Positions 12,452-23,339 of a stretch of 64,000 nucleotides of DNA are shown piece by piece (position 1 is the stretch's first letter; each line of letters starts with the position of its first letter). The translations under genes and the position numbers were made by a program. This stretch comes from Gnetum montanum (taxonomy: Eukaryota > Streptophyta > Gnetopsida > Gnetales > Gnetaceae), in the NCBI GenBank assembly GCA_015680685.1, contig MNCI01014444.1, positions 43,054-107,053 on the forward strand, written 5' to 3'. The notes under the pieces are model-generated. The model had not been told where the DNA came from. It saw only the letters and a program-made list of their open reading frames with translations, and did no database searches.

Positions 12452-13334
12452 TGATGAGCAATGAGTATACCCTACATCTAACCATATGAATCACAAGCGT
12501 TTACGCACAATCTAGTTGAATTCCAAGGACTTTTAGCCTTCTAAGTACGCTAGTCTCTAGGAAGTGAAACTAACCATTACAATCATTGTCTTCCCAGTTA
12601 CACTAGGATATCGTTAAGTATAACTGAGGTATATGATTTTTATCATTTTATGTTTTATGTTCTAAGTTGTCTAAGAATAATTAATAATGAATAAAGATAT
12701 TTAATTACTAAATTAATATAATCAACTACCGAACACTTAACTAATCCTAACATAAGCATCCATTCCCACTTGGTCTACACATATTGAACGTGTATAATGC
12801 TACTAGGTTACCAAACATTAAGTGTTACTAGGATTACCAAATGTTAAATGTATCCTTGAATTGGTCATACTTATGTTTTTTAATTAATCACTATTTAATA
12901 CAGCTTAATTAATTAATTACTCAAAACATTGAAGGAAATTACTTACAATATTAAATACATGAAGAAAACAATTAATCTAGTCCAAGTGCTACAGTTTATC
13001 AAAAAGCTCATCTTTATTGTCGCAGACATTGCAATGCTTAGGTACATCAATGCTTGAATAAAGATCTATACACTCTTTAACTCATACTATGGGCACCTAG
13101 AAAATATTCTAGCTTTAGAAAAGAATAATTGCTAGAGCTTCGCTATAACTTGTGAAAATAATTGCCATAAATGTGGCAAAATGTATACATTTATAGGAAA
13201 ATCAAGGTGCCTTGTCGATGGGTATGCATGAATGGGTCAAATCCTGCGTTGACAAGATCACATCAACAAGATCTCATTGACAAGGTTTCATTCATAGCAT
13301 CTTGTCAATGTGGCCAAACAATGACGTTTCATTA
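12452..13334 (-). repeat. R3 5' LTR
   Basis: It ends CTCATCA at 12452-12458 on the minus strand and starts TAATGAAACG at 13334 (TGATGAG in R8). It has a TATA box CCTATAAATG (about 13188-13197), an AATAAAGATGAGC poly(A) signal (complement near 13005-13020) and an array of CTTGTCAATG motifs in both orientations (13207-13312). The same U3 type occurs in R7 and R8. Confidence 0.75.
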
Positions 13335-13505
13335 TTGGTTCTTTGAAATAATTAATGGTTGACTCCAAGTGTACAACATTATTTTAAAAGCTATAATGTT
13401 GTAGCACCATGAGCATCATAAATGGTGTCAAGTAATCTGATTCCACCTTGCTCCATCTCTCAAATTACACATTAATATGCTACTTTATTTTTGGAATATC
13501 CATGG

Positions 13506-14471
13506 TGATGAGTAGCAAGGTACCCCTACACTCAACCATATGAAACGAGCGTAGCATGTGCGATTCAGTCGAACTCCGCAGACTAAATGCCTAAACACCC
13601 CATGGAACACTTGGGGTTAATCATTCATTTTCTTCCTAGACTTACTTGTAGTTGTCATGGTGTATGGTTAAGTAAGTCCGAGGTATATGATTTTTATGGT
13701 CTTTTTATGTTTTTCTCCTATGCTATGAGGTGAAGGGTTGAGAAAACTAACTAACTCTAACTAATGTCCTAAGTCTAAATTAACTAGCGTCAGCATCTAT
13801 TCCCACTTACCGTACACACCCTAAATTATGCAACTGTGGCTACCAAACGCTAATTGTTACTGGGATCACCACACGTAACGCACATTCTCAAAGTGGTGGT
13901 ATTGAGGCACTTAACTAGCCTAAACGTGATGAGCAGCCAATTCCTTGACTAGCCATACACATCCAGAGATGCTCATAATCAAGTCATACTCATCCCATAT
14001 TCTAGGAGTTGAGGGTGAGAGAGTCTAATCGCGATGAGCAGCTGATTCCTTGACTAGCCGTACACATCCATGGATGCTTGTAATCAAGTCGTACTCATGC
14101 CGCGCTACTGCAGGTAATAAATAATAGGTAGGAAATAACATGTAATAAACCTATTCCATGCACTACAAGGTTTATCCACAAAGCTCATCTTTATTGTCGT
14201 ACACAACTTACGTTCAAGTACAAAGCTGCTCGAATAAAGATTCGTTCACTTGGGGACTCCTACTACGGGCACATGGAAAATATTCTATCTCTGGAGTGAT
14301 AAATCTACCAAAGCTTTCCTACTTTAAGCCTAGGATGAGAAATGAGGGGAGTGCCGCCTCTTATTTATAGATTTGGCGACGGACCACGATATCGCAGGGA
14401 CAACACGATATCACGATGGCCACGATATCGGGTACACGATATCACGGTGCATGCGATATTGCGTCTTATCA
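13506..14471 (-). repeat. R4 3' LTR
   Basis: 966 bp. On the minus strand it starts TGATAAGACGCAATATCGC at 14471 after the purine tract ATGGGGGTA and ends CTCATCA at 13506. TATA box CTATAAATAAG (complement 14362-14373), AATAAA (complement 14190-14195), a GATATC motif array (14385-14465) and an internal 67-bp duplication (13928-14099). Confidence 0.9.
13928..14099 (-). repeat. 67-bp direct duplication inside the R4 LTR
   Basis: Two copies (13928-13994 and 14033-14099) begin GATGAGCAGC, share TTCCTTGACTAGCC then TACACATCC, and end GTACTCAT. They are separated by 38 bp ending GAGAGTCTAATCGC. The pair is also present in the other LTR (about 20325-20495), so it predates insertion. Confidence 0.85.
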
Positions 14472-16436
14472 TACCCCCATAACTGAATGAAAAATCATCC
14501 TCGAGTTCCTTACAATAATATTGGGAAGATATGGAATTATTGAGGGGAATGAAACTAATGGGATGACATTTGAATGGATCATTATTACAAGACTTGACAA
14601 AACTGGTGTTCATGACAACAACAAGGGTGAACATCTTATTACAATGACATTAGGCCTTAGTTGGCAGCTAAGAAAGAGAGAGAGAGAAAGAAGTGTTGCT
14701 ACTGCCAACGCCAAGATTGCACCTTCATTGTCCATCTATAAGAGTGCCATTGATCTTGCTCCTTGCATAACTACTTTAGTGCTGCTCCATTCCAAGTGTT
14801 TGCTCCAGATCCAATCTTTTGCTACATGATCACCATCTACACACACACCATAATCTTATATTAGCAAGGGTAATTGAATCATCATGTAATTGATACCTTG
14901 CTTCGGTGTAAGTCCATTGGCTAGGTTGTGGTATGGCTAATTTGGATCGGGAGATATATTAATGATGACTACTGAAGGTGTAGGGGTTAGGAAGAAAATC
15001 AAAAATCAAAAATTTTGGGGCTAGGAGAAAATTGAAAAAATCAAGCCCCATACCCCCATGACTAATCGTGAACCTCTGGTAGCGTTAAAATGGAGAAAGG
15101 AAAGGAGAAAGAAAGATAGGTAAAAAGGGACAACTAAAACATCAATTAATTGGATGTCCAGATGGAAATGAACAAAATGAATTTAATTGCAAAAATGTTA
15201 GGGAAAAGAAGTTAACTGATGCACCAAATAGGAATGTTAGTGGGTCCTCCCCAAAGCAGGCCCATGCCCTTAATGCCTTGACAAACCCACATTCAAAGAG
15301 TTCGTAGGCTCTGAGAATGTCATTTGGAACAAGAGCTAAAGTCTTAACCACAAGCGTTTATCGAAAAGAAAACAATGCATCAACCCAAATATGTACACTA
15401 ATGATACAACCAGCAATGAGTTGAATAATGGAGAGAAGGATGGAGAGAAGAAAATGGAATGGAATCCCAAGGACAAGGTGGTGTACAGCCCCTTGTGTGT
15501 TTGATGATTAAAGTGACTTGGAAAATCTCATTCCAACTCCAGCCTCAAACCAACCACTTCCAGTGACTTTGCATCAATACATTTGGCCGAACCATACTAT
15601 TGAATAACAAGAATGCATCTCCAAAGAGTCACCACCATTCCGATGAAACAAAGGAGAGAATGGGAAGCAAAAAGGGCTTTAGTTAGAGGGAACACTTTGG
15701 TTCCATAACCAGTGCTTGTAGCCCGAATTTATTTCATCTAAGGGGTGTGCTTTGAATTCTCACTTTCCATTTTTTTTTTTTTTTGCTTTTGTGTTTTTAT
15801 GCGTGAGAACCACACCATGCAAAGACTTATTTTTTTTATTGTCTCAGCTTTCGATGATTGGGTAACGTCAAAACGGCAAGAAAACTCAAGAAGAAAACAT
15901 TCAAGTACCCAAGAGAATGGCCAACACAATTGCATCAAGTTCCCTTGAAGTCACACCCTTTTTAATCCTTGAGTCCTTCCTTAGTTTGAGAAATACCCAG
16001 TCACTGATTCGTTAAAGTTCTTATTAAAAGGGGACTTATACATTTCCAAGCCGAGAGAGACCATAGAAACTGGTGGATGGATGGATGAAGTGATCTCATT
16101 TCCTGCCATATCAAAAGAAACATACCTTAGTATCAACATTGTGACTTAAAGGTAAAAACCAAACATTAGCAATCAATATGAAAATAGTTCATACCATCAG
16201 TCCGAACACTTATTGGGTGACAAACTTACATGGTGGAACACACACAAAAAGAATGAAAAAGTATAACGATGATGTAAAACAAAAATAAGAAAAGTTAGAA
16301 AAAATTTGTAAAACAAAAACAAGAAAAGTTAAAGAAATTTGTAAAACAAAAACGTGTAAAAAAACATGTAAAACAAAAATGTGTAAAACAAAAACTTAAA
16401 AGAAATAAGGGCCCCATATGGTTAGCATAGGTGGCC
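14472..16436 (-). other. R4 3' region: spacer, splice acceptor and short last exon
   Basis: From right to left: the AACAAAAA array (16260-16400), the conserved CTTTGCATGGTGTGG block (complement 15810-15824), the ACTGGTTATG block (about 15700), then a branch-like GCTAAT (complement 14860-14864) and a GTGTGTGTGTAG acceptor ending at 14837, directly followed by ATGGTG. The last ~360 bp before the purine tract (14472-14480) do not match R3/R7 ORF3 and hold no long ORF that I can recognise. Confidence 0.6.
16260..16400 (-). repeat. R4 degenerate GTAAAACAAAAA array
   Basis: About six irregular copies of (AT)GTAAAACAAAAA, some with a GAAAAGTTA spacer, at the same position relative to the stem-loop as in R3, R6 and R7. 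Confidence 0.7.
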
Positions 16437-16469
16437 ATCTCCCCCATGACTGAGTTGTAAGGGGGAGAT
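16437..16469 (-). other. R4 post-pol stem-loop (perfect)
   Basis: ATCTCCCCC (16437-16445) pairs perfectly with GGGGGAGAT (16461-16469) around a 15-base loop. It is kept although the pol genes next to it are gone. Confidence 0.8.
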
Positions 16470-16628
16470 CTGAAAGAATGAACGTCTATTTGAATTTCGT
16501 AAAAGTGCCCAACTTCTCCTAATTGATGATCCTAGATTGAGGGATGGAAGCTGGCGACGCTCATATTCCAATGTATCAATGCCTTCGTTGTTGGAATGGC
16601 TTGTCTCCTCAATTCATTCCATGCATAT

Positions 16629-17243
16629 TTATCTGCTCTTTCTAGTAGCTGTCAACCACGGGGTGTCTACTACTGGTTGTGTGGTTGCTACATACAGGCA
16701 TCTTTGTTTTAGAGTTTCAAGGGCACACCTGTTACATGGAGGCATTTCCTCCATGTCATCACCCGATGAATCACTGTATGTGATGCATGGAACTTTCCTC
16801 TTCTGGATCTTTCGGTAAATTTTTATCTTATAAATTTCCAAGGAAAGATCGCGGATCCTAAGGCATGCATCTACTGTGCTTAGCCATGCCCTTCCCATTA
16901 TAATTGGGAATTCCCCTTCATTGTTGTTCACGTTAATCACTAGAAAATCAGCTGGGTAAGACCAATCACACACAGTGGTCATGATGTCCTCCACCATTCC
17001 CAAGGGAATGGTGATGGACTGGTCTGCCAGCTCTAGTTGGATGTTGCTCTTCTTGACTTGTGGCAGGTTCCAGGCATGATACATCTCTCGTGAAATTAAG
17101 TTAACTCTGGAACCTAAGTTAAGAAGAGCCCTATGTGGTTCATTTCTGGCTACTTGAAGGTAGATTAAGGGACTCCCAGGGTCAGTTAGTTTCCTGGGAA
17201 GGTGGCCTACCTTGATCCAGTCAGTTATGGTATGTGTTAACAT
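16629..17243 (-). pseudogene. R4 aspartic protease, catalytic Asp replaced
   Basis: A 204-residue open segment. It begins MLTHTITDWIKVGHLPRKL, has the active-site loop as ALLNLGSRVNLIS (Asp of the family's LLDLGS is Asn), then PLGMVEDIMTTV, FPIIMGRAWLSTVDA and IRDLSLEI. The N-terminal half resembles retropepsins and would cleave Gag-Pol. The Asp-to-Asn change is a single G-to-A transition in the codon and should abolish catalysis. It is in frame with gag upstream, and the frame ends where the pol deletion begins (WLTATRKSR). Confidence 0.8.
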
Positions 17244-19763
17244 AACCGTGTGTGTTAGGCCTTGTTGTTGAACTGAAGGGTGCTCCTAAGTGTTAAATGA
17301 TGATGGAGGAGTATTCATGGACTCAACTTCTTGTTGTGACGAGAGTTTGTCTAGGCTTTTGGTTCTGAAGAAGGGTCTTCTCTTTTTATAGTTGTCAGAA
17401 CCAACAACAGGTTGAATATTTACAGCTCTCGCAATGTGACATTGCTGCAGTTGAGGAGGAAGTTCCCCTTTCATTATTGAAGTAGGAGGTGTTACGAGAA
17501 CTACTACTGGTGGAAGAGGTGTAGATGGATTAGGAGGATGATGTGGGTATGGAGTGTCTCCCGGAGGGGAAGGAGTCCTTCTGAAGTACTCCTGAGCTTG
17601 GTAGTGATGGTGCGGAGTTGTGTGAACCATAGAGTCACTTGGAGAAATCGGTTGCTGCACATAATAACCATAAGGATCAAGCTACCAGTAAGGGTATTGA
17701 TGTCTTGGTGGTGACATCCCCCATGACTGTGGGTATTGCCACTGCTGATGTTGTCTGATGGGCTATGGTGGAGTTCCACTTGGATAATATGTTAGTGGTT
17801 GGTGGAACTGCCCTGGGTTACCTTGTGGATAAGGTAACCTTCAGGCTGTTTTACGTTGGTTGAGTCTTGGATTAAGCACATACACCCCAGACTCCTATGG
17901 ATGTGAGATGATGGGGCAACATCCCTTAGGATGGTCATAGTGGTAGATCTCACATCCATTGTCATCGTCTGAATCTGAATCCACAACCACATCAAAGTTA
18001 GTGATTTTTCCCTTACCATTGTTATGTGCAGGGCCTAAATCTCTCCACTTTGTCTTACCTTTGTCACTACTTTGTTCAACCTTAGACTCTTCTATGATTT
18101 TCAAGATAGTTTCAAGTCTAGAGTCTAAAGAACTCCATACGTCATCTACCTTAGCCAATAATTCTGTTGTGAGTTTTTGAATCAGCAAGGTTTTCCTATT
18201 CACCAAATCTTCAATTGGTGACTCATCCTCTTCATCACAAAATTTCACTCCCCTATTTCGAAGAGAAGGATAACGATTGTACTCTTCCGCACTTTCCCTT
18301 TTTCGTAGCTCACCTTCTTCATTTGCTACTTGCTCCAACAAGCGCTGAACTTCATGGGCTCGAAGTTGTGATAGTCTCCCTTGGGCATAAGTCCCAAGTG
18401 TTCTTCTAGTCACATGCCTTAGCCCATCTACGATGTGGCGGAGTTGATCCCGCTATGCGTATCCATGGCCCAGGCAACGATGTAACAATGTGTACTATCG
18501 AGCCATGGTAGCATCCAAGGGTTCATGATTTCCTTGCTTCCATTCATGGATCTTCTTACGCAAGTTGGACACTTTGGAGCATGTCTGATACTTATCATTG
18601 AACAATTCTAGCATCGTACTCCACCTCCTAATGGTCTTAGGTTCTAAGGACCAGTACCAGCTCTCTGCTTCCTTGGTGAGTGTCATGGGAAACAACTTAA
18701 GTTTTCGCCACTCGTTCTCAATGTTTTGCAAGGTGCAGGCATCGTGGAATGCCTGTAAATGATGTTGCGGATCAGCATTGTATCCCCCTTCAAATAGTGG
18801 GATGTTATTCATATCTAAGCATTTGATCCGACTATCCTTTAAATGCCTTGATGGAATCCTAACTACCTCCGTTATGTCAAGAATACTTTAGGTTGCGAGT
18901 AGGGGCTCATCATGATCATCTCTTTCATCACGTCTATGATGTCTGCGTTGTTCCCTACTCTCCCTAAGTTCATGTCCTTGTCCTCTCTCTCAACTTTCCC
19001 GTCGAGGTCTTTCATCCTTCTTACCTTTATCCTCTCCATTGTGTTCATGATGGCTATGCCCAGATGTGGAAGGAGAGGGTGAGTGATGTGAAGAAGGGGA
19101 AGAAGAAGGGGAACCATTGCCATGACGATGTATCTTGCCTTCTCTTCGGTTGCTATGACCCCGATCATACTGACGATGTAAGTGCCCGTCCTTAGCATAA
19201 GTGGTTGTTCCCTCTATGAACAGTTGGTGTTCATGGGCATCAGAACCAGGGATATGTATCGTTGATCGTAGGTTCTGATGTCCAACCTCCTCACCATCAT
19301 TAGGAGGGGAAACATCGTTTGCTAAAGAACCCATGATAAGGGGTTCCTCATCTCCTATTTCGCTAAGGACGTGCAGGGATTTTCCCTTCATAAAAGTATG
19401 TTGACTATCCTGCCTTAAATCCCTCATAAGTTGGGCATCTATGGGATAATAATCCCTCATTTCAAAGTCTTCAGCAACGTATTCGACGAAAAGTTCTTGC
19501 ATGCCAATCTGTGCCAAGGCACGGAAGAGCATGTTAGAGATTGCACGATTTGGCGATAACACAATGTTACCTTGAAAATCTCTCCATCACAGCTATTCTT
19601 CTTGATGGAGGATAAAAGTAAAGTTGGGAATATACTCATCGGGATGAGTATATGTCATCTTATATTGTTTAGGACTTGGCTAATTTCAGCTATGTGTTTT
19701 ATGTTGCCGACTATCTCATGTATGGTCCTTAGGTGGTGAGTTGCTCTTATGAGAAGAAGGAAT
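17244..19763 (-). pseudogene. R4 gag and linker, one frame with nonsense codons
   Basis: A single minus-strand frame from 19763 to PR, with no frameshift. The start position is ATT (complement 19761-19763) where R2/R6 have ATG, followed by PSSHKS. N-terminal domain: NIVLSPN then MLFRALAQIGMQELFVEY and EMRDYYPIDA (19400-19570). His/Ser-rich charged region (18990-19300). Capsid (retrotransposon gag family): IPLFEGGYNADPQHHLQAF then ESWYWSLEPKTIRRWSTM (18495-18812). Coiled, charged region (17895-18413), decayed knuckle CEIYHYDHPKGC (about 17915-17955; second Cys is Tyr), Pro-rich linker (17286-17660). At least eight stops. Several fall at Gln codons of sister copies; for example R7 keeps HLQNSG where R4 has HP-stop-ESG. 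Confidence 0.8.
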
Positions 19764-19885
19764 TTTTATCGGTGTGCTAACTTCACCGTTATATAATTTT
19801 TTATTGATTAACCCGAAGGTTCGTTAAGGCTCACAATGATGTGAGTGATATTCCTTATGTTCTATATGACGCACAAACACTTAGT

Positions 19886-19902
19886 CCCTGGCAACGGCAC
19901 CA
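19886..19902 (-). other. R4 primer binding site (tRNA-Asp)
   Basis: TGGTGCCGTTGCCAGGG on the minus strand, one base after the 5' LTR. Only two transitions from the tRNA-Asp complement (C to T at position 4, G to A at position 14). Confidence 0.9.
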
Positions 19903-19903
19903 A

Positions 19904-20850
19904 TGATGAGTGGCGAGGTACCCCTACACTCAACCATACTAAACGAGTGTAGCACACATGATCTAGTCAAACTCCACAAACTAAATGCCTAAACACCCCA
20001 TGGAACACTTGGGGTTAATCATTCGTTATCTTTCCAGACTTACTTGTAGTTGTCACGGTGTATGATTAAGTAAGTCCGAGGTACATGATTTTTATGGTCT
20101 TTTTATGTTTTTCTCCTATGCTATGAGGTGAAGGGTTGAGAAAACTATCTAACTCTAACTAATGTCCTAAGTCTAAATTAACTAGCATCAGCATCCGTTC
20201 CCACTTTCCGTACACACCCTGAACTATGCAACTATGGCTACTAAATGCTAATCGTTACTAGGATCACCACACGTAACGCACGTGCTCGAAGTGGTCGAAC
20301 TGAGGCACATAACTAACCTAAACGTGATGAGCAGCCAATTCCTTGACTAGCCGTACACATCTGGAGATGCTCATAATCAAGTCGTACTCATCCCGTATTC
20401 TAGGAGTTGAGGGTGAGAGAGTCTAATTGCAATGAGCAGTTGATTCCTTGACTAGTCGTACACATCAATGGATGCTCGTAATCAAGTCATACTCATGCCG
20501 TGCTACTGTAGGTAATAAATAACAAGTAGGAAATAACATGTAATAAACCTATTCCATGCACTACAAGGTTTATCCACAAAGCTCATCTTTATTGCCATAC
20601 ACAACTTGCATTCAGGTACAGAGCTGCTCGAATAAAGATTCATTCACTTGGGGACTCCTACTGCGGGCACATGGAAAATATTCTATCTCTGGAGTGATCA
20701 ATCTGCCAGAGTTTCCCTACTTTAAGCCTAGGATGAGAAATGAGGGGAGTGCCACTTCTTATTTATAGATTTGGCAGCGGACCGCGATATCGTGATGGTC
20801 GTGATATTGCGTACACGATATTGCGGTGCATGCGATATCGTGTCTCATCA
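19904..20850 (-). repeat. R4 5' LTR
   Basis: 947 bp, starting TGATGAGACACG at 20850 on the minus strand and ending CTCATCA at 19904. Same layout as the 3' LTR, including TATA, AATAAA, the GATATC array (20780-20845) and the internal duplication. Most differences between the two LTRs are C/T or G/A. Confidence 0.9.
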
Positions 20851-20855
20851 CATGG

Positions 20856-22800
20856 TTATCTGCTCAAGCTTGGAAAAGACTTTGAAAAACAATTGTGAAC
20901 GTAACTTCTTATTCTTGTCATTGCTATGGTGACATCCATAATACTAGAATTATCAAATACCTTAATAAAGGTAGGAAGAAGGTAGCCCTAAGAGAAGTAA
21001 GGAGTAGACACCATGTAGTATGATAATGCCTTCCCTTTAACTTCATCTTCAAAACTAACAACTAGTTCACAAAGCTTCTCTCTTTCACCACAACATAAAG
21101 CAAACTCAACAAAGGCTATGAGATCGCATTTTTCTTATTCTTAAGAAAAACACAATAGTCAATGATATCTACTAAACTAAAGTATGACATCTTTAATTTT
21201 GAGATTAAAATTCTCATAATGGTAATGGTGAAAGATTTTTCCCATTTTTTCTCATTAATAAAACACTTCAGTAACTAATATCTATTGAAATTTACCTCTT
21301 TTTAGGCATAATATGTCTTCATCATCTAAAAACAAAACCATAGGGACCTTTTTAGAAGTTTGGAAAACTGCCCAAGTCTTTCCTAACTAATATACAAACA
21401 AACCATAACTATAGATCCTAATAAAATTATCTAGCACTGTAACATTTCTCATCATTGTGAACTCTATAAAAGAAGCCAAACGAGACCTCTCTAGTTCAAC
21501 ATCATATCCTTCCTTCACTATATGGCTAATGTCAAAGCATAATAATGATACTAAACATTGATCTTAGAGGGCAACATATCTGATGTACTCCTCCTAAACA
21601 ATAACATGTGAAATTTTCTTGTTTTTTTGATCACTACCTTATAATGAGAGGTCATTTTTTAATGCCACTTAATCTTCTTCTTGGTCACTTTAGAACTAAA
21701 GGATTCACTATGGGGATTACAACAATGGCTACATGGTTGTAATGCTATATGTTCACTCTCTATATGTTCTAATGGTTTTGGTGACATAGTTGTGCTTCCT
21801 CTTTAATGAACCCTATGTCTGTCCATGACCTCTAGCACTGTGAGCCATTTTGATCAACAATTAGAATGAAAATAGAGAGAAACTAGAGCTCTTTATAAAA
21901 TTCAAAATTTGGAATGTGAAAAATGTTATGCATATCTATTTTAATTCATTGTGCATGATTCTCCTACCTTTAAATTTATTAAAACCTAAAATATAAACTA
22001 ATTTATCAAAACAACAAAATTATGAATTATTCTATACTTCACAATTTTGACAAAAACTACCAGATTTTTTATTGCAAAGTAGAAAACATTACTTAAATGG
22101 TAAAGATGAAAGAGAATTATAAGTTAAGATGCAAGCTTTTGAATAGTAATGTTGCTCTATGCTTTCTCTCTATAGTTTTCATGATTTATTTGTGATGTAA
22201 AAAATGAAATTCAATGATGGATTTTTATACTTATCATCACATCTAATGCACCAAAGTACTACTAAATTCTTTTCTAATACAGTAATCAACATACAATCTA
22301 TAATAATAATAGTCTAAAATTGATGGTAAAGAAGTAGGACAAAAGATGTACTAAATCTAAAATACTAGATGCAAGAGAGCAGTTTTTTTGAAACTATTCA
22401 TGGCTTGTATAACATATAAACAAAAACTAAGAGTGAAACTTACATAGGCTATCATAATTCCTCATTTTACGAGTTTAATCTTGATTGGTTGATGTAATAA
22501 TAGGTAGTAAAGCTTTCCTTTTTAATGTTATATATAAGTTGGTAAATTAGACTAACTTGAAATATATGAGGTTATGGGCAAGAACCTCATGATCTTAGAC
22601 ATCGTTTATTACTATGTAACTAATGAATTAGTCCCTTAAAATCATGTTAAAAGATAAAATAAATGTTGTATATACTAATGACATCTATTGGCTTTAAATA
22701 AGCATGTTTTGACATATTTTAAAGATGAAGAGATTATTACTAGGATTTTAAAATTCTAACCTTAACTTTGAGTCTACTATGAACTAGCAAATTGAACGCA
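20856..22800. other. Unidentified old sequence with coding-like minus-strand segment
   Basis: This is the continuation of the sequence at 13335-13505 into which R4 inserted. On the minus strand, about 20900-21160, a stretch reads FVEFALCCGEREKLCELV, then SFEDEVKGKALSYYMVSTP and FIKVFDNSSIMDVTIAMTRI, with an in-frame stop; it looks like decayed protein-coding DNA, but I do not recognise the family. The rest (21200-22800) is AT-rich with no clear ORF, LTR ends or repeats. Confidence 0.3.
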
Positions 22801-22933
22801 AGCACACTAAAGTGGTCTCAAGTGCCATTCCAATTCTTTCTTGACTGAATAAGCATAATCCTTTTTTTAGCACACTAAAGTGGTCTCAAGCCCCATTCGA
22901 ATTCTTTCTTGACTGAATAAGCATAATCCTTTA
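22801..22933 (+). repeat. Tandem duplication of about 68 bp
   Basis: Two head-to-tail copies start AGCACACTAAAGTGGTCTCA at 22801 and 22869 and end AAGCATAATCCTTT. They differ at only a few bases, so the duplication is young compared with the surrounding repeats. Confidence 0.9.
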
Positions 22934-23318
22934 TAAAAAAATATCATGTATTTTATAAGCGTCCACCACCACCACCTAAAGAAAAAATAAATAAAAACGC
23001 GGTTATATTTTGTTTTTCTTCCTCTAACTATGAAGTAACGTAACATTGAATAAACTGACTTTGAAAGTTTGAGTCTGGGAAAGTAATTTCTCACAGTACT
23101 CTGCTGATCTTGGTCAAATGTTGGTATATCATAATTATGATTACATGTGAGGCACGTGAAACTCATAGTCTAATTCCCCTAAAGCGTATTTCGAAACTAT
23201 TGATATATATCCCCAAGTCAAGCAGCTTTTTAATCCAAACTTTTCGCAGTGTCCAAACTTTATTTGTGCGACCTAAAATAAAAAATGCGTTATGTGGAAG
23301 GACACATCTCCGAAGCAG

Positions 23319-23339
23319 TGACTCGTGAGTCGTGACTCA
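23319..23339 (+). promoter_or_regulatory. Three abutting bZIP/GCN4-type motifs upstream of GGP
   Basis: TGACTCG, TGAGTCG and TGACTCA follow each other with no gap, about 0.8 kb before the GGP start codon. TGA(C/G)TCA is the core recognised by bZIP factors such as GCN4/AP-1 and plant endosperm or metabolic bZIPs. A role in GGP control is inference. A G-box CACGTG lies at 23153-23158. Confidence 0.45.

Larger units (their letters stand above)
3484..13334 (-). mobile_element. R3: decayed Athila-like Ty3/gypsy element, 3' truncated
   Basis: Minus-strand order: 5' LTR (13334-12452), tRNA-Asp-like primer site, gag, PR, RT, RNase H, integrase, post-pol stem-loop, oligo-T-rich array, long spacer, splice acceptor and ORF3. 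The 3' end of ORF3 and the 3' LTR are missing: homology to R7 ORF3 ends at about 3484, where plus-strand gag of R2 begins. The flank beyond the 5' LTR is TTGGT with no partner at the other end. Every coding domain carries stops or frameshifts, so the copy is dead. Its U3 belongs to the same type as R7 and R8 and differs from R2, R4 and R6. Confidence 0.85.
13506..20850 (-). mobile_element. R4: Athila-like element lacking RT, RNase H and IN
   Basis: Two similar LTRs (13506-14471 and 19904-20850), both bounded by TGATGAG/CTCATCA-type ends, with the perfect 5-bp target duplication CATGG at 13501-13505 and 20851-20855. Internal order on the minus strand: tRNA-Asp primer site, gag, Pro-rich linker, PR, then directly the post-pol stem-loop and 3' region, and a purine tract at 14472-14480. 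About 3 kb of pol present in R3 and R7 is missing between PR and the stem-loop. Gag-PR stays in one frame from 19763 to 16629, broken only by stops. It is either a non-autonomous family member that needed pol from relatives or a copy deleted in place. Confidence 0.9.

Noticed and set aside
17959-18409. Plus-strand ORFs within R4 gag
   Set aside because: Antisense of the gag coiled region.
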